Positions 1 to 11,320 of a stretch of DNA of 64,000 bases are shown here, in pieces. The translations under genes were made by a program, and so were the position numbers. Under the pieces are notes generated by a model. It was given only the letters and a program-made list of their open reading frames with translations, searched no databases and was not told where the DNA came from. Origin of the DNA: Rapana venosa (taxonomy: Eukaryota; Mollusca; Gastropoda; Neogastropoda; Muricidae); contig CM054140.1 of NCBI GenBank assembly GCA_028751875.1, positions 22,376,500 to 22,440,499 on the forward strand, read 5' to 3'. Numbering within the stretch: the first letter of the stretch is position 1; every line of letters starts with the position of its first letter.

Positions 1-298
<298 letters not shown>

Positions 299-321
299 CT
301 ACCTATCAATTCATTTGTTTT

Positions 322-375
322 CCTAGGCTAGAGCTCCGAGGCTCATCAATGGTGAGATTTTGCTTATGTTACTGT
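322..375 (-). mobile_element. SINE-B 3' fragment
   Basis: The motif CTAGAGCTCCGAGG followed by CATCAATGGTGAGAT matches the distal end of the SINE-B copies at 18.7 kb and 23.2 kb. Only this end survives. The bases from here to 603 hold nothing else I recognise. Confidence 0.6.
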
Positions 376-603
376 TCTGTTGTTGTTGTTGTTTGCCTAC
401 CATGAAGATATTCGAGGAACAATACATATCTAGATTCTGTTTATAGCTGAGCGTGGTTCATGCATGGCTTCTTGTTCTTGTGGTTGTGCATTCCCAATTG
501 AACACCCTGGGGGTCACCCAGAATATGATAATACACTCGTGACTCACTCATCCCACCTGGCAGTCATTGTGTGCTGGACGAGAAGTTACCGTGTATGATT
601 TCT

Positions 604-914
<311 letters not shown>

Positions 915-918
915 CTCA

Positions 919-1001
919 CTTTCTCTCTCTCACTGTCTCTGTCTCTCTCTGTCTGTCTCTCTGTCTATCTGTCTCTGTCTGTCTGTCTCTCTCCTCTCTC
1001 T
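919..1001. repeat. CTCTGT-rich microsatellite
   Basis: Irregular CTCT/CTGT units. Confidence 0.9.
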
Positions 1002-1380
1002 TTTAAGACAATGAGGTCTTCATGTCTTTCTTTCTTGTTAGTCCCCTAATTGGGTGGAATGGTTAGAGACTAGTTTTCTCGTGTACTTTTATCTCTGCAA
1101 GAGGTCAACAACAGCCTCCTTCCCCTCCCCCCCCCCCTAATAAAAGCATACAAACTATCCTCAAAAAGAGATCTACTGACACACACTCCAACTTCCAGGA
1201 AGCTCATTAAAAAGATTTTTATGAAAAAGGCAAAAAACAAAACAAAACAAAACAGAACACAAAAAACCCAAACCCATCATTTAGAATTGCTTGAAAAAAA
1301 CAACAACTTAGAAGAATGAACCAAGATGGCAGAAAAATAAGCAAGAGAGATGTTAGAAAGGTAAGGAGATATAGAGACTG
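1002..1380. other. intergenic stretch, nothing recognised
   Basis: No coding signal or repeat family recognised. It contains a short poly-C run near 1124-1137. Confidence 0.6.
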
Positions 1381-1529
1381 CCTCCTTCTCCTCCTCCTCC
1401 TCCTTCTTCTTCTTCTTCGCAATTCTTCTTCTTCTTCTTCGCAATTCTTCTTCTTCGCACTTCTTCTTCTTCTTCTTCGCAATTCTTCTTTCTCTTCTTC
1501 TTCTTCTTCCTCTTCTTCTTCTTCGCAAT

Positions 1530-1576
<47 letters not shown>

Positions 1577-1713
1577 TTCTCTTCTTCTTCTTCTTCTTCT
1601 TTTTCTTCTTCTTCGCAATTCTTCTTCTTCGCAATTCTTCTTCTTCTTCTTCTTCTTCTTCTTCTTCTTCGCAATTCTTCTTCTTCTTCTTCGAAATTCT
1701 TCTTCTTCTTCAA
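1381..1713. repeat. CTT array with GCAATT spacers
   Basis: A CTT array of about 330 bp, punctuated several times by TTCGCAATTC. It sits directly against the 3' end of Element X copy 1 and reads, on the minus strand, as an expanded GAA tail of that element. The same TTCGCAATTC variant recurs in the CTT tract at 14.4-14.7 kb. Confidence 0.95.
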
Positions 1714-2060
1714 AGGCTCCAACAGCAACTATTGTTGTCTGTTATATGTGCGAAAAATGCGTCACACTGCCGTTAATTAAGCGCCCGACAGACAAGTCAG
1801 GCCCAGGGCATCCATCCGACTTTGGTATAAGAGAGAATTGTTATCTTTTAAGTCTTTCTGGAGAAATAAAAGGGCAGGAGAATGGACCAAGAAGGCAGAA
1901 AGTAGACGATAAGGAGGGTGACAAGAAAAAACCCCGGAACAAGGCAGAAACAAAGAGAGTGATAGAAAAGAAGGAATTTCTGGTGCAGAATGTGGGGATG
2001 CTATTTTATACTGACACCCCCCCCCCCTCCTCCCTTCCCCTCCCTCGGCATCCCCACAGG
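1714..2060 (-). mobile_element. Element X copy 1 (unclassified retroposon)
   Basis: Read on the minus strand, it starts with TGTGGGGATGC, a G-rich spacer containing a TATA-like TATAAAATA, then GCATCCCCACA, so the TATA lies between 11-bp inverted repeats. A pyrimidine-rich body follows (TCTATCACTCTCTTTGTTTC), then GGGCCTGACTTGTC, an imperfect CAGACAACAA/TTGCTGTTGG hairpin and a GAA tail. Bases 2061-2112 repeat the AAAGAGAGTGATAGAAAAG part of the body, so a second partial unit abuts it. Two more long copies lie at 3.5 and 16.8 kb. I do not recognise the family and see no coding frame. Confidence 0.7.
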
Positions 2061-2116
2061 GGGACAAAGAGAGTGATAGAAAAGGGGAAATTTCGGGCAC
2101 AGAATTTCCCGAAGGG

Positions 2117-2428
2117 AAGTAAGTAAAGGTAAAGGTGTCCCATAACCTATGTGGGTCGTAGGGGGAGTGAGGCATCAGAGACCTCACCTTCTCCAGGGGC
2201 CAGCATATTGAGGGCAGCACCGCCCATCTCCTCTCCCTCTCTGCTGCTTTACCTTCCCTGACCCTAAAGAGGGCAGGTAGTACCCATTTACAGCTGGGTG
2301 AACTAGGGGGATTGTACTGAAACCAAGGTGCGCAAACGGTCATCCATCCAAGTGGTAACCACGCTCGATGCTGCTTAACCTTGGCTGGGGGAAAGCGAGT
2401 GCTCTGACCACTGAGCTAGGCTTCGGGA
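2117..2428 (-). mobile_element. SINE-D copy 1: tRNA/5S rRNA chimeric SINE
   Basis: On the minus strand the head is tRNA-like (TAGCTCAGTGGTCAGAGC, a Pol III box A). It is followed directly by 5S rRNA-like sequence: AGGTTAAGCAGCATCGAG, then TTGGATGGATGACC, which match the 5S internal promoter boxes. Then come GTTCACCCAGCTGTAAATGG, a GGTAAAGCAGC segment and an end at ACCTTTACCTTTACTTAC. The second copy at 57.05 kb has the same order. It is not a functional 5S gene, because the 5' half of 5S is replaced. Confidence 0.8.
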
Positions 2429-2699
2429 GGTGGGCATAGTAAAGCAGCCCTCTGGCCTCCACAAGCAGAGGGGACAGGTTGTGGGGGTGGGGGGTAGAAG
2501 GAGGTTCATTTGAGCCAAAGGAACAGGTAAGTGTAGTACTGAGTCTCTCCACACTGTTTACCTTTAGACTAGCCTAGGCTAGCAAGAAAGGAGGTTGAAT
2601 TGGTGACCAACAATTTCAAAAGGGGAAAGCGAATCGAATCGGGGAAAAGTTTAGGCAAAAAGCAAAGACATCAGGTGCAATCCGAGCATTGCCAAGCAG

Positions 2700-3340
2700 T
2701 TCCAAAAACCAAACACTCTTTCCACCTTGAGACAACGTTTTGATGACGTTGTGCAAAACCAAAAGGGAAGCAGATGGATTGTAGAGGGTCAAGACAACCT
2801 TATGTGTCTTATGGCCGTCGCAAATATTGCTCGCCCCGGAGCGGTTGTAAATATGAAAATGTCCGAAGTTCACAACAAACAACAATTTCCTTCTTCTGAC
2901 AATGAGGAAAAGTCCTATTTTGCTGTGAAGGTGCACCAACATAAAACCAGTTCTCTCCGAGAGATTTGATTTTAGAGGAGGAAGATTTTGATCGCCTTCA
3001 AAAGTACATTCACACCATCCGGCCTTTAGAGCAAATCGAAAGTCAATATGTTTTTGTCACCAGTTCGGGGAAAGCAATTACATTACGGCTTCCAATATGA
3101 CAAAAGCTCAACAGAAATTTTTGGGTTGTTCCTCTACCCAGTATCGAAAAGTCATGAGTGCCAAAAGCCGCTACATGGATCTGGCTGCTCAACAAAGACA
3201 GGCTGATTTGATGCATCATGCATTTGATGTTCATCGGAAGAACTATCAAGGTCCTGCTCAGTTAGATTTAAAACTCCAGGCTTATCGTGAGCATTTGAAC
3301 ACTATAGCACCTCCTTCTGCAACATTTGAGGAAACTTGAT
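2700..3340 (+). pseudogene. tyrosine-recombinase-like (phage-integrase fold) gene remnant
   Basis: Three reading-frame segments together resemble the tyrosine recombinase catalytic domain found in many uncharacterised mollusc and cnidarian proteins. The first (2727-2966) has RQRFDDVVQN and ARPGAVVNM, whose Arg fits catalytic Arg I, and an HKTSS motif fitting the beta-hairpin Lys region. A second frame (about 2971-3090) has SQYVFVTSSGKAI. The third (3097-3339) has TQYRKVMSAK, ADLMHHAFDVHRKNY, with the His/Tyr pair fitting the C-terminal active site. There are frameshifts near 2966 and 3090 and no ATG at the 5' end, so it is a broken or incomplete gene. The assignment is from motif memory only. 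It could be a domesticated recombinase or a Crypton/DIRS-type element remnant. Confidence 0.5.
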
Positions 3341-3341
3341 C

Positions 3342-4565
3342 GCCTGTAGTCAACCAATCGTTGTCTACCCTGTCACTGCCAACTACCCTGCCACCACCAT
3401 CGTCAGTAGAGGGATTATCACCCCCAGTCACCCCATCCCCCTTTCTACTTTGAAACCACCACCACCACCCACCACCCTTGTACATCCAACACTGTCAACC
3501 ACCCTACTCCCCCCGTGAGGATGCCAGGGGTGGGGGGTTGGGGTGGGCCTATCAGTATAAATAGCATCCCCACATTCTGGAAATTCGGTGCTAGAAATTT
3601 CCTCTTTTCTATCACTCTCTTTGTTTCTGCCTTGTTCCTTTGCTTCCTGTCACCTCCTTCTTGTCTATTTTCTGCTTTCTTGGTCCATTCTCCTGCCTTT
3701 CTTCCAGAAAGAACTTAAAAGGTAACTATTCTTTCTTGTGCCGAAGTCGGATGCGCTGGGCCTGACTTGTCAGGCGCTTAACGGCAGCGTGACGCACTTT
3801 TGCTCATATAACAGACAACAATAGTTGCTGTCTGAGCGTTCGTCGAAGAAGAAGAACTACCTTACCACCACCAGCGTCAGTGATGGGATTATCACCCCCA
3901 GTCACCCCATCCCCCTTTTCCCCTTTGAAACCACCACTGGTCACCCTTGTGCATCACACTCATTCCCCACTACATCCTTCCCTGAACCCACCCCTTGTTA
4001 CTTCATTCCTACCACCACCTCCCTCCCGCCATACCATCAGTAGCCACTCCAAAACAATCTGTTTTCTCATCAACCCCGCCCACCCTACCACCATCATCAA
4101 CTTCAGGTTTTGTCGATCATAAATCTTCACTTCATACAATGATATCATCTACAACATCACAAAATCTGTGGCTGAGGCGTCAATAGCAACAATGTTGGAG
4201 TCAGTTGTTGGTATGTTAGTGACCCCCACCTGCCACTCTGACCTCAACTGATGACGTGGGTTTGTTGAAAAATGAAGACGTTTCACCATATCTTACCTGG
4301 TATGAAGTGGAAACTGAACAATTAGATCCAGGTGAGATTCCACCTATTAGGTTGTGGTCCCGTTTCCAACATTTCATACTCCATAAGTACTTAGGGAAGT
4401 ATAGAGGGGATGAAGTAGCGAGTAGTAAAAAGTTAAAATCATCACATATTGCCCAGTTGCGAAGTGGTTTTTTTTATTTTTAGAATTTGATGATAGTATG
4501 AAGCCATTTAGTAACAAGCAAATCAGGGACAAACTAAGAAAGTGGAAGAAGCGGGGTGTAGTGAG
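3342..4565 (+). pseudogene. Pro/Ser/Thr-rich coding remnant downstream of the recombinase
   Basis: Directly after the recombinase-like frame the plus strand encodes proline-, serine- and threonine-rich sequence (for example SLPTTLPPPSSV, then GLSPPVTPSPF). A near-duplicate of this occurs at 3858-3915, on the far side of Element X copy 2. A further frame at 4250-4565 reads GEIPPIRLWSRFQHFILHKY and, after a frameshift, DDSMKPFSNKQIRDKLRKW, which looks like decayed globular coding sequence. I cannot name a domain. It may be the C-terminal part of the same gene, split by the insertion and small indels. Confidence 0.3.
3515..3853 (+). mobile_element. Element X copy 2
   Basis: Same order as copy 1 but on the plus strand: GAGGATGCC, a G-rich spacer, AGTATAAATAGCATCCCC, a pyrimidine-rich body, the perfect hairpin GCCTGAC-TT-GTCAGGC, the arms CAGACAACAA/TTGCTGTCTG, then GAAGAAGAAGAAC. 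The 5' inverted-repeat arm has two mismatches. It interrupts a duplicated proline-rich coding remnant. Confidence 0.7.
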
Positions 4566-4589
4566 TGTGCATGTATGAAAGAGTGCAGT

Positions 4590-4715
4590 GAATGTATGTA
4601 TGTGTGCATGTATGTGTGTATGAAAGAGTGCAGTGAATGTATGTATATATGTATGTATGTATGTATGTATATACGTACGTATGTATGTATGTGTATATAT
4701 GTGTGTATATATAGA
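4590..4715. repeat. ATGT/GTAT microsatellite
   Basis: ATGT repeats preceded by two copies of GAAAGAGTGCAGTGAATGTA. Confidence 0.95.
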
Positions 4716-5178
4716 AAGTTTAAGAATATGGATGGACATGTGATTAAGATAACAAAACATCAACACGGGAAAAATATGGATGAAGATGTACAATAAGTAA
4801 GTTGTTACTTGTGCGCAAACACTGTGGTTTGTTGTGGTAGCCAGTAAAGTAGTAAATCAAAACTATTGTCTACCTCTAGTACCATTTGTGTCTACCCTAC
4901 CACCACACCATCAGTTGCCTTAGTGGAAAAAAGAGAGCGTGTGCAGAGTAATATATCGCATTATATGTATGTATGTTATGGCAACTAGTAAAGTGATAAA
5001 TCAATACTTTATTCACCACTGCCAAAACCCATTGATGGGTCCTTAACTGACTTTTTATTGCGGTGGAGGTGAGAAATGTTAATGCTCAAATCTCGCAAAA
5101 TAGTATGAATATATAGCCTTTTTTACAAAAATTCTTCTGGTTCTTACTACTGCAGCATTTTGTTAAGGGGTACTATGA
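4716..5178. repeat. low-copy direct-repeat sequence left of LINE-A1
   Basis: No gene. Bases 5057-5178 (GGTGGAGG, CGCAAAATAGTATGAATATA, TTCTTCTGGTTCT, AAGGGGTAC) match 7400-7540 on the other side of LINE-A1. GTAGCCAGTAAAGTAGTAAATC near 4838 is also echoed near 4985. The LINE therefore sits between two copies of one local repeat. Confidence 0.55.
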
Positions 5179-6441
5179 ATCATGACAATTCTGAAGGAAA
5201 TGACTATAAAATCATGCGACCTTGATCCCATACCTGCTCCTGTTTTCTCACAATGCCTTCCACAACTTGTGCCTATTATCACTAAAATAGTAAATTCATC
5301 TCTTGTGTCAGGAAATTTTCCATCAGCTCTTAAAACAGCAATAGTCACACCTCTACTGAAAAAGCACGACCTCGATCCCAACATTCTGAAGAATTATAGG
5401 CCTGTCTCAAACTTACCCTTTGTCTCTAAAGTACTAGAAAAAGTTGTTCTCAAACAGCTCAACAGTCACCTTCATTTCAATGATCTCCTTCCCACTTTTC
5501 AATCTGCCTATCGCCCCAACCACAGCACCGAAACCACCCTAGTCCACACTTAAGATACACTTCTACTTGCTTCTGATGCAGGAAAAATCTCCATCCTCAC
5601 TCTGCTTGACTTATCTGCAGCCTTTGATACCATAGATCACTCAATTCTTCTTTCTCGCCTCCAAAATACGTTTGGTATTAACGGCACAGCCCTCACCTGG
5701 TTTACTTCATACCTCACAGACCGGTTCCAGAAAGTTATTGTAAACAAAATTCAATCAAAACCTGTCATAATGGAATGTTGAGTCTCGCAGGGATCAGTCC
5801 TGAGCCCTGTTCTCTTTACTCTTTACACTGCTCCACTCTCACATATAATAAACAACCACCATATTGATCATCATTTCTATGCCGATGATACTCAGCTTCA
5901 GTGCAGTGATACTGTTGAAAACTTGCCTTCCGTCCTGACAAATATGTTCTATTGCTTTCAAGACATTCAAAACTGGATGACTCAGAACAAGTTACAACTT
6001 AATGCCGATAAAACCGAAGCCATGCCCATAGGGACCCAACATAAACTTTCCTCTTCTTGACAACACACTCTCTATGAAAAAAATCATCACCCAGACCTGC
6101 CAGTCTTGCTACTATCAATTACGGCGCATAAGCGCGATTCGAAAGTATTTGTCCACTGATGCAACTTCCAAGCTTGTCACATCTCTCATTCTTTCACGTT
6201 TAGACTACTGTAATTCTCTTTTGGCTGGCCTACCGGCATCATCTATCCACTCTCTTCAACGCATACAAAACTCTGCAGCTCGACTAGTCCTAAAAAAGAA
6301 AAAATCTGAATACATCACTCCTCTTCTGCGATCTCTTCACTGGTTGCCTGTCTCACAAAGACTGGAGTATAAAATCAATACCCTCTGTTTCAAATGTCTC
6401 CACAAATCTGCACCCTCTTATCTCTGTAACTGTCTTCACCT

Positions 6442-6444
<3 letters not shown>

Positions 6445-6484
<40 letters not shown>

Positions 6485-6790
6485 TAATTATAATAATAAT
6501 AATAATAATGTATGGATTTTATATAGCGATGAATCTTGTAAAGCAACAAATCAAAGCGCTTTTTTTTGTATCGAGGATAACGGAATAAGCACTCATTTGC
6601 TTTTTTACATCCAGTTCCCGTGTGTATGCGGCTTTGGTAAATTTTGTCATCTGTTCCCACCGGCACACAATGGCCTACTCTTTCGAAAAGCGGAACAGGA
6701 TTTAACGTGTGCGCAAGATGTTCTGTATGCGTTCGCACACGGGGCCTCGGTTTATAGTCTCATCCAAAGGACATTGACATTCAGTTCGAT
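6445..6790 (-). mobile_element. SINE-A with LINE-A 3' tail, inserted in LINE-A1
   Basis: Read on the minus strand: the SINE-A middle and 3' part (ACTATAAACCGAGGCC, CATCTTGCGCACACG, ATTATCC-like end with A's substituted), then GCGCTTTGATTTGTTGC and ATATAAAATCCATACATTAT, which is the LINE-A tail with TTA repeats. TTCACCTGTA flanks it at 6435-6444 and 6791-6800 as a target-site duplication. The tRNA-like head is missing. Restoring the empty site rejoins the LINE-A C-terminus. Confidence 0.85.
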
Positions 6791-7061
6791 TTCACCTGTA
6801 CACTCCATCCCGTTCCCTTCGTTCAGCCGCAGATACTTTGTGCTTTCGAACACCCAGATTCAAACAAACCACTGTTGGCCGTTGCTCCTTCTCTGTTTCT
6901 GGTCCATCCTCCTGGAATGACCTCTCTCTTTCACTTCGCCAAAAGCCTTCACTTGATACCTTCAAATCCAGCCTCAAAACACACTTATTTCCTACCTGAG
7001 ACTTTCCCCCCCACATATCTGTCCCTAATTTTCAACAGCATCTTTCACCTTCTAAGTGTTG

Positions 7062-7064
<3 letters not shown>

Positions 7065-7121
<57 letters not shown>

Positions 7122-7190
7122 GTGTGTGTGTGTGTGTGCGCGCGCGCGCGCGTGTGTGCGTGCGTGCGTGCATACGTGCGCGCGCATGGA
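7065..7190. repeat. GT then GC/GT alternating tract
   Basis: A GT run of about 50 bp continues into alternating GCGCGCGC and GTGC units, a Z-DNA-prone composition. It lies inside the 3' UTR of LINE-A1. Confidence 0.95.
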
Positions 7191-7399
7191 TTTGAAATCT
7201 GTTGTTCATTATGTTTAAGGAGAGATGCATGCCTGTAAATGATTGAGTGCAAGCGCTTCGATTTGTTTTGTTTTTTTACAAGATTCAGCGCTATATAAAT
7301 TCCATATATTATTATTATTATTATTATTATTACTATTATTATTATTATTATTAATAATTCGTCATTCCGGGACAAACCGTGTCACGTGACTAACTCTCT

Positions 7400-7540
7400 A
7401 TCCTGGTGGAGGAATGCTAATATTAAAATCGCGCAAAATAGTATAAATATAGTAGCCATGAATTTATTTTTTATTCTTCTGGTTCTCATTTACTACAGCT
7501 GGGTAAGCCATTGTGATAAGGGGTACCATGCATACATCAT
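7400..7540. repeat. right-hand copy of the LINE-A1 flanking repeat
   Basis: It matches 5057-5178 with substitutions and small indels (CGCAAAATAGTATAAATATA, TATTCTTCTGGTTCTCA, GATAAGGGGTACC). Confidence 0.55.
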
Positions 7541-7574
7541 ACCAGGAACCATCCCACCTCATTCCACGATGGAT

Positions 7575-8637
7575 ATGGTTTAGCAAACAATGTCAAATGC
7601 TTACCTAAAGCATTGACCCTACAAGATATATACTTATAGGCCTACATACAAACAAACACACAATGTCAAATGCTTACCTAAAGCATTCACCCTAGAAGAT
7701 ATACACTTATACAAACAAACAAACAATGTCAAATGCTTACCTAAAGCATTGACCCTAGAAGATATACACTTATACAAACAAACAAACAAACAATGTCAAA
7801 TGCTTACCTAAAGCATTGACCCTAGAAATATACACTTATACATACAAAACACACAATGTCAAATGCTTACCTAAAGCATTGACCCTAGAAGATATACACT
7901 TATACATACAAACACACAATGTCAAATGCTTACCAAAAGCATTGACCCTAGAAGATACACACTTATACAAACAAACATACAAACAATGTCAAATGCTTAC
8001 CTAAAGCATTGACCCTAGAAGATATACACTTATGCAAACAAACAAAGAATGTCAAATGCTTACCTAAAGCATTGACCCTAGGAGATATACATTTATACAA
8101 ACAAACAAACAAACAGACAATGTCAAATTCTTACCTAAAGCATTGATCCTAGAAGATATACACTTAAACAAACAATGTCAAATCCTTACCTAAAGCATTG
8201 ACCCTAGGAGATATACACGTATACAAACAGACAATGTCAAATGCTTACCTAAAGCACTGACCCTAGAAGATATACACTTATACAAACAAAGAAACAAACA
8301 AACAAACAATGTCAAATGCTTACCTAAAGCATTGACCCTAGAAGATATACACCTATACAAACAAGCAATGTCAAATGCTTACCTAAAGCATTGACCCTAG
8401 AAGATTCTGAATATACACTTATACAAACAAACATACAATGTCAAATGCTTAACTAAAGCATTGACCCTAGGAGATATACACTTATACAAACAAACAAACA
8501 ATGTCAAATGCTTACCTAAAGCATTGACCCTACAAGATATAAACTTATACAAACAAGCAATGTCAAATGCTTTCCTAAAGCATTGACCCTAGAAGATTCT
8601 GAATAAAAACTTATACAAACAAACAATGTCAAATGTA
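7575..8637. repeat. minisatellite, about 62-bp unit, about 16 copies
   Basis: The unit is AATGTCAAATGCTTACC, TAAAGCATTGACCCTAGAAG, ATATACACTTATACAAACAA. Length varies between copies (about 55-75 bp) because of a CAAA-rich linker. Two units carry an added GATTCTGA. AATGCTT and AAGCATT form a 7-bp inverted repeat around ACCTA in nearly every unit. It begins just beyond the right flank of LINE-A1. No frame stays open through it. Confidence 0.95.
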
Positions 8638-8720
8638 AGAAACAACTAAGTCATAAGATGTCCACACTACCAAAATAATTCTTGGTACCAACAAGATTCT
8701 TGGCACCGTGTAACTGAGAA

Positions 8721-8768
<48 letters not shown>

Positions 8769-8772
8769 GTAG

Positions 8773-8807
<35 letters not shown>

Positions 8808-8839
8808 TACATACATATATATATATATATAATATAAAG

Positions 8840-8891
<52 letters not shown>

Positions 8892-8892
8892 T

Positions 8893-8954
<62 letters not shown>

Positions 8955-9259
8955 GAGAGATGTTCACCTGTGGAAAGCTAAAGGCAGACTGAGGCAACTG
9001 GTCTAAACATCATGTGACTGATTAACGCCCACAACTATGTCACACACAACTACGTCATAAAACGTTCACACTACCAAATAATTCTTGGTACCAACAAGAT
9101 TCTTGGCACTACTGTCGTAAGAGAGAGAAAGAGTGGAGAGAGCTGAGAGAGAGAAAACAGAGAATTAAAGAAATACAGAGAGAGAGAGAGAAAAGGAGAG
9201 AGAGAGAAATAGAGTGGAGAGAAGAAAAAAAGAGTGAAATAGAGAGAAAGAACGACTAA

Positions 9260-9319
<60 letters not shown>

Positions 9320-9337
9320 GAACGACTAACGAAGTGT

Positions 9338-9405
<68 letters not shown>

Positions 9406-9454
9406 GAAAGAAAGAGCGAAGAGAGAGAAAAAAGATAGAGAGAGAGAGAGAGAG

Positions 9455-9490
<36 letters not shown>

Positions 9491-9668
9491 TTCACCTGTG
9501 GAAAGCTAAAGGCAGACTGAGGCAACTGGTCTAAACATCATGTGACTGATTAACGCCCACAACTATGTCACACACAAACTACGTCATAAAACGTTCAAAA
9601 CTACCAATAATCTTGGTACCAACAAGATTCTTGGCACTACTGTCGTAAGAGAGAGAAGAGCGGAGAGA

Positions 9669-9703
<35 letters not shown>

Positions 9704-9800
9704 AAGAGAGAGAGAGAGAGACCAGAGAGACAGAGAGACAGAGAGAGAAATAGAGTGGAGAGAAGAAAAAAAGAGTGAAATAGAGAGAAAGAACGACTAA

Positions 9801-9856
<56 letters not shown>

Positions 9857-9930
9857 ACGACTAACGAAGTGTGTGTATGTGTGTGTGTGTGTGTGTGTGT
9901 GTAATAGAAAGAAAGAGCGAAGAGAGAGAG

Positions 9931-9988
<58 letters not shown>

Positions 9989-10196
9989 TTCACTTGTTGA
10001 AAGCTAAAGGCAGACTGAAGCTACTTGCCTAAACGTCATGTGACTGATTAACCCCCACAACTATGTCACACACAACTACGTCATAAAACGTTCACACTAC
10101 CAAATAATTCTTGGTACCAACAAGATTCTTGGCACTACTGTCGTAAGAGAGAGAAAGAGCGGAGAGAGCTGAGAGAGAGAAAACAGAGAATTAAAG

Positions 10197-10260
<64 letters not shown>

Positions 10261-10332
10261 CAGAGAGAGACAGAGAGAGAAATAGAGTGGAGAGAAGAAA
10301 AAAAGAGTGAAATAGAGAGAAAGAACGACTAA

Positions 10333-10398
<66 letters not shown>

Positions 10399-10414
10399 AC
10401 GACTAACGAAGTGT

Positions 10415-10445
<31 letters not shown>

Positions 10446-10483
10446 GGGTTGTTTTGTAATAGAAAGAAAGAGCGAAGAGAGAG

Positions 10484-10543
<60 letters not shown>

Positions 10544-10757
10544 TTCACCTGTGGAAAGCTAAAGGCAGACTGAAGCTACTTGCCTAAACATCATGTGACT
10601 GATTAACGCCCACAACAATGTCACACACAACTACGTCATAAAAACGTTGGCACTAACCAAAATAATTCTTGGTACCAACAAGATTCTTGGCACTACGATC
10701 TAAGAGAGAGAAAGAGCGGAGAGAGCTGAGAGAGAGAGAGAGAGAAAACAGAGAAAT

Positions 10758-10835
<78 letters not shown>

Positions 10836-10943
10836 AAGAACAACTAACAAGTGTGTGTGTGTATGTGTAGAACGACTAATGAAGTGTGTGTGGTGTGTGT
10901 GTGTGTGTGTTGTGTGTGTGTGTGTTGTGTGTGTGTGTGTGTG

Positions 10944-10979
<36 letters not shown>

Positions 10980-11035
10980 GAAAGAAAGAGCGAAGAGAGA
11001 AAAAAAGATAGAGAGAGAGAGCGGAGATAGAGAAG
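8638..11035. repeat. macrosatellite: about 500-555 bp units of unique spacer plus GA and GT arrays
   Basis: A spacer starting TGTTCACCTGTGGAAAGC occurs at 8961, 9489, 9987 and 10542, that is at periods of 528, 498 and 555 bp. It runs through CATCATGTGACTGATTAACG, AATTCTTGGTACCAACAAGA and CTTGGCACTACTGTCGTAAG. Each spacer is followed by GA-rich DNA, a GT array, the linker AGAACGACTAACGAAGTG, a second GT array and GA repeats. A half unit with GATA repeats starts the array at about 8638. Long apparent open frames here are repeat artefacts. Confidence 0.93.
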
Positions 11036-11103
11036 TTAGTAACCTAAGCGAAGAGCAAAATTCACTATACTCACTCCTATTTTATTGTAATGATTATATT
11101 AAC

Positions 11104-11135
11104 GCCCCAGCGGAAAATTCCGATTTAGGGATTAA
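11104..11135 (+). repeat. motif M copy 1
   Basis: CCCAGCGGAAAATTCCGATT then TAGGGATTA. It recurs at 21.6, 41.6 and 42.8 kb. It is too short to assign. Confidence 0.5.
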
Positions 11136-11320
11136 ACTCACTGCTAGAGCTGCGCCCGGTCTAATATCAGACTAGGTGAATCGTGGAAGTCAAAATTTAA
11201 ATGCTACACGAAGTAATAACACAGGCTTACAGATTTTTTTTTATATTATAGATTTACGGATGAATGACATGTTGGTAAAGTAACATAGAAAGAGAGGTGT
11301 AGCGACTACCGGACTTTTAC

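Larger units (their letters stand above)
5179..7350 (+). mobile_element. LINE-A1: 5'-truncated CR1/L2-like retrotransposon, interrupted
   Basis: The frame from 5182 encodes the reverse transcriptase of a CR1/L2-like [38 protein letters not shown], the polymerase box FYADDTQL near 5876-5890, then [13 protein letters not shown] and SLHWLPVSQRLEYKINTL. In-frame stops occur at 5551 and 5779. About 90 bp are missing near 6060, shifting the frame to 6074-6445. A SINE splits the C-terminus at 6445-6790, and the end resumes at about 6798 (YTPSRSLRSAADT, SSWNDLSLSLRQKPSLDTFK). The 3' UTR contains an expanded GT tract and ends in ATATAAATTCCATA plus TTA repeats. The endonuclease domain is absent. The element is dead. 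Confidence 0.9.

Noticed and set aside
2700..3340. Phage integrase, implying a prophage or bacterial contaminant
   Set aside because: Motif style fits animal tyrosine-recombinase proteins, and the flanks are animal SINEs; no phage genes nearby.
1714..3853. Element X copies 1 and 2 as terminal inverted repeats of a recombinase-bearing transposon
   Set aside because: The orientation is suggestive, but a third long copy at 16.8 kb stands alone, SINE-D and coding remnants lie asymmetrically between, and both copies end in their own GAA tail.
7575..8637. Regularly spaced repeats resembling a CRISPR array
   Set aside because: The whole 62-bp unit repeats, including the would-be spacers. The context is eukaryotic and there are no cas genes.
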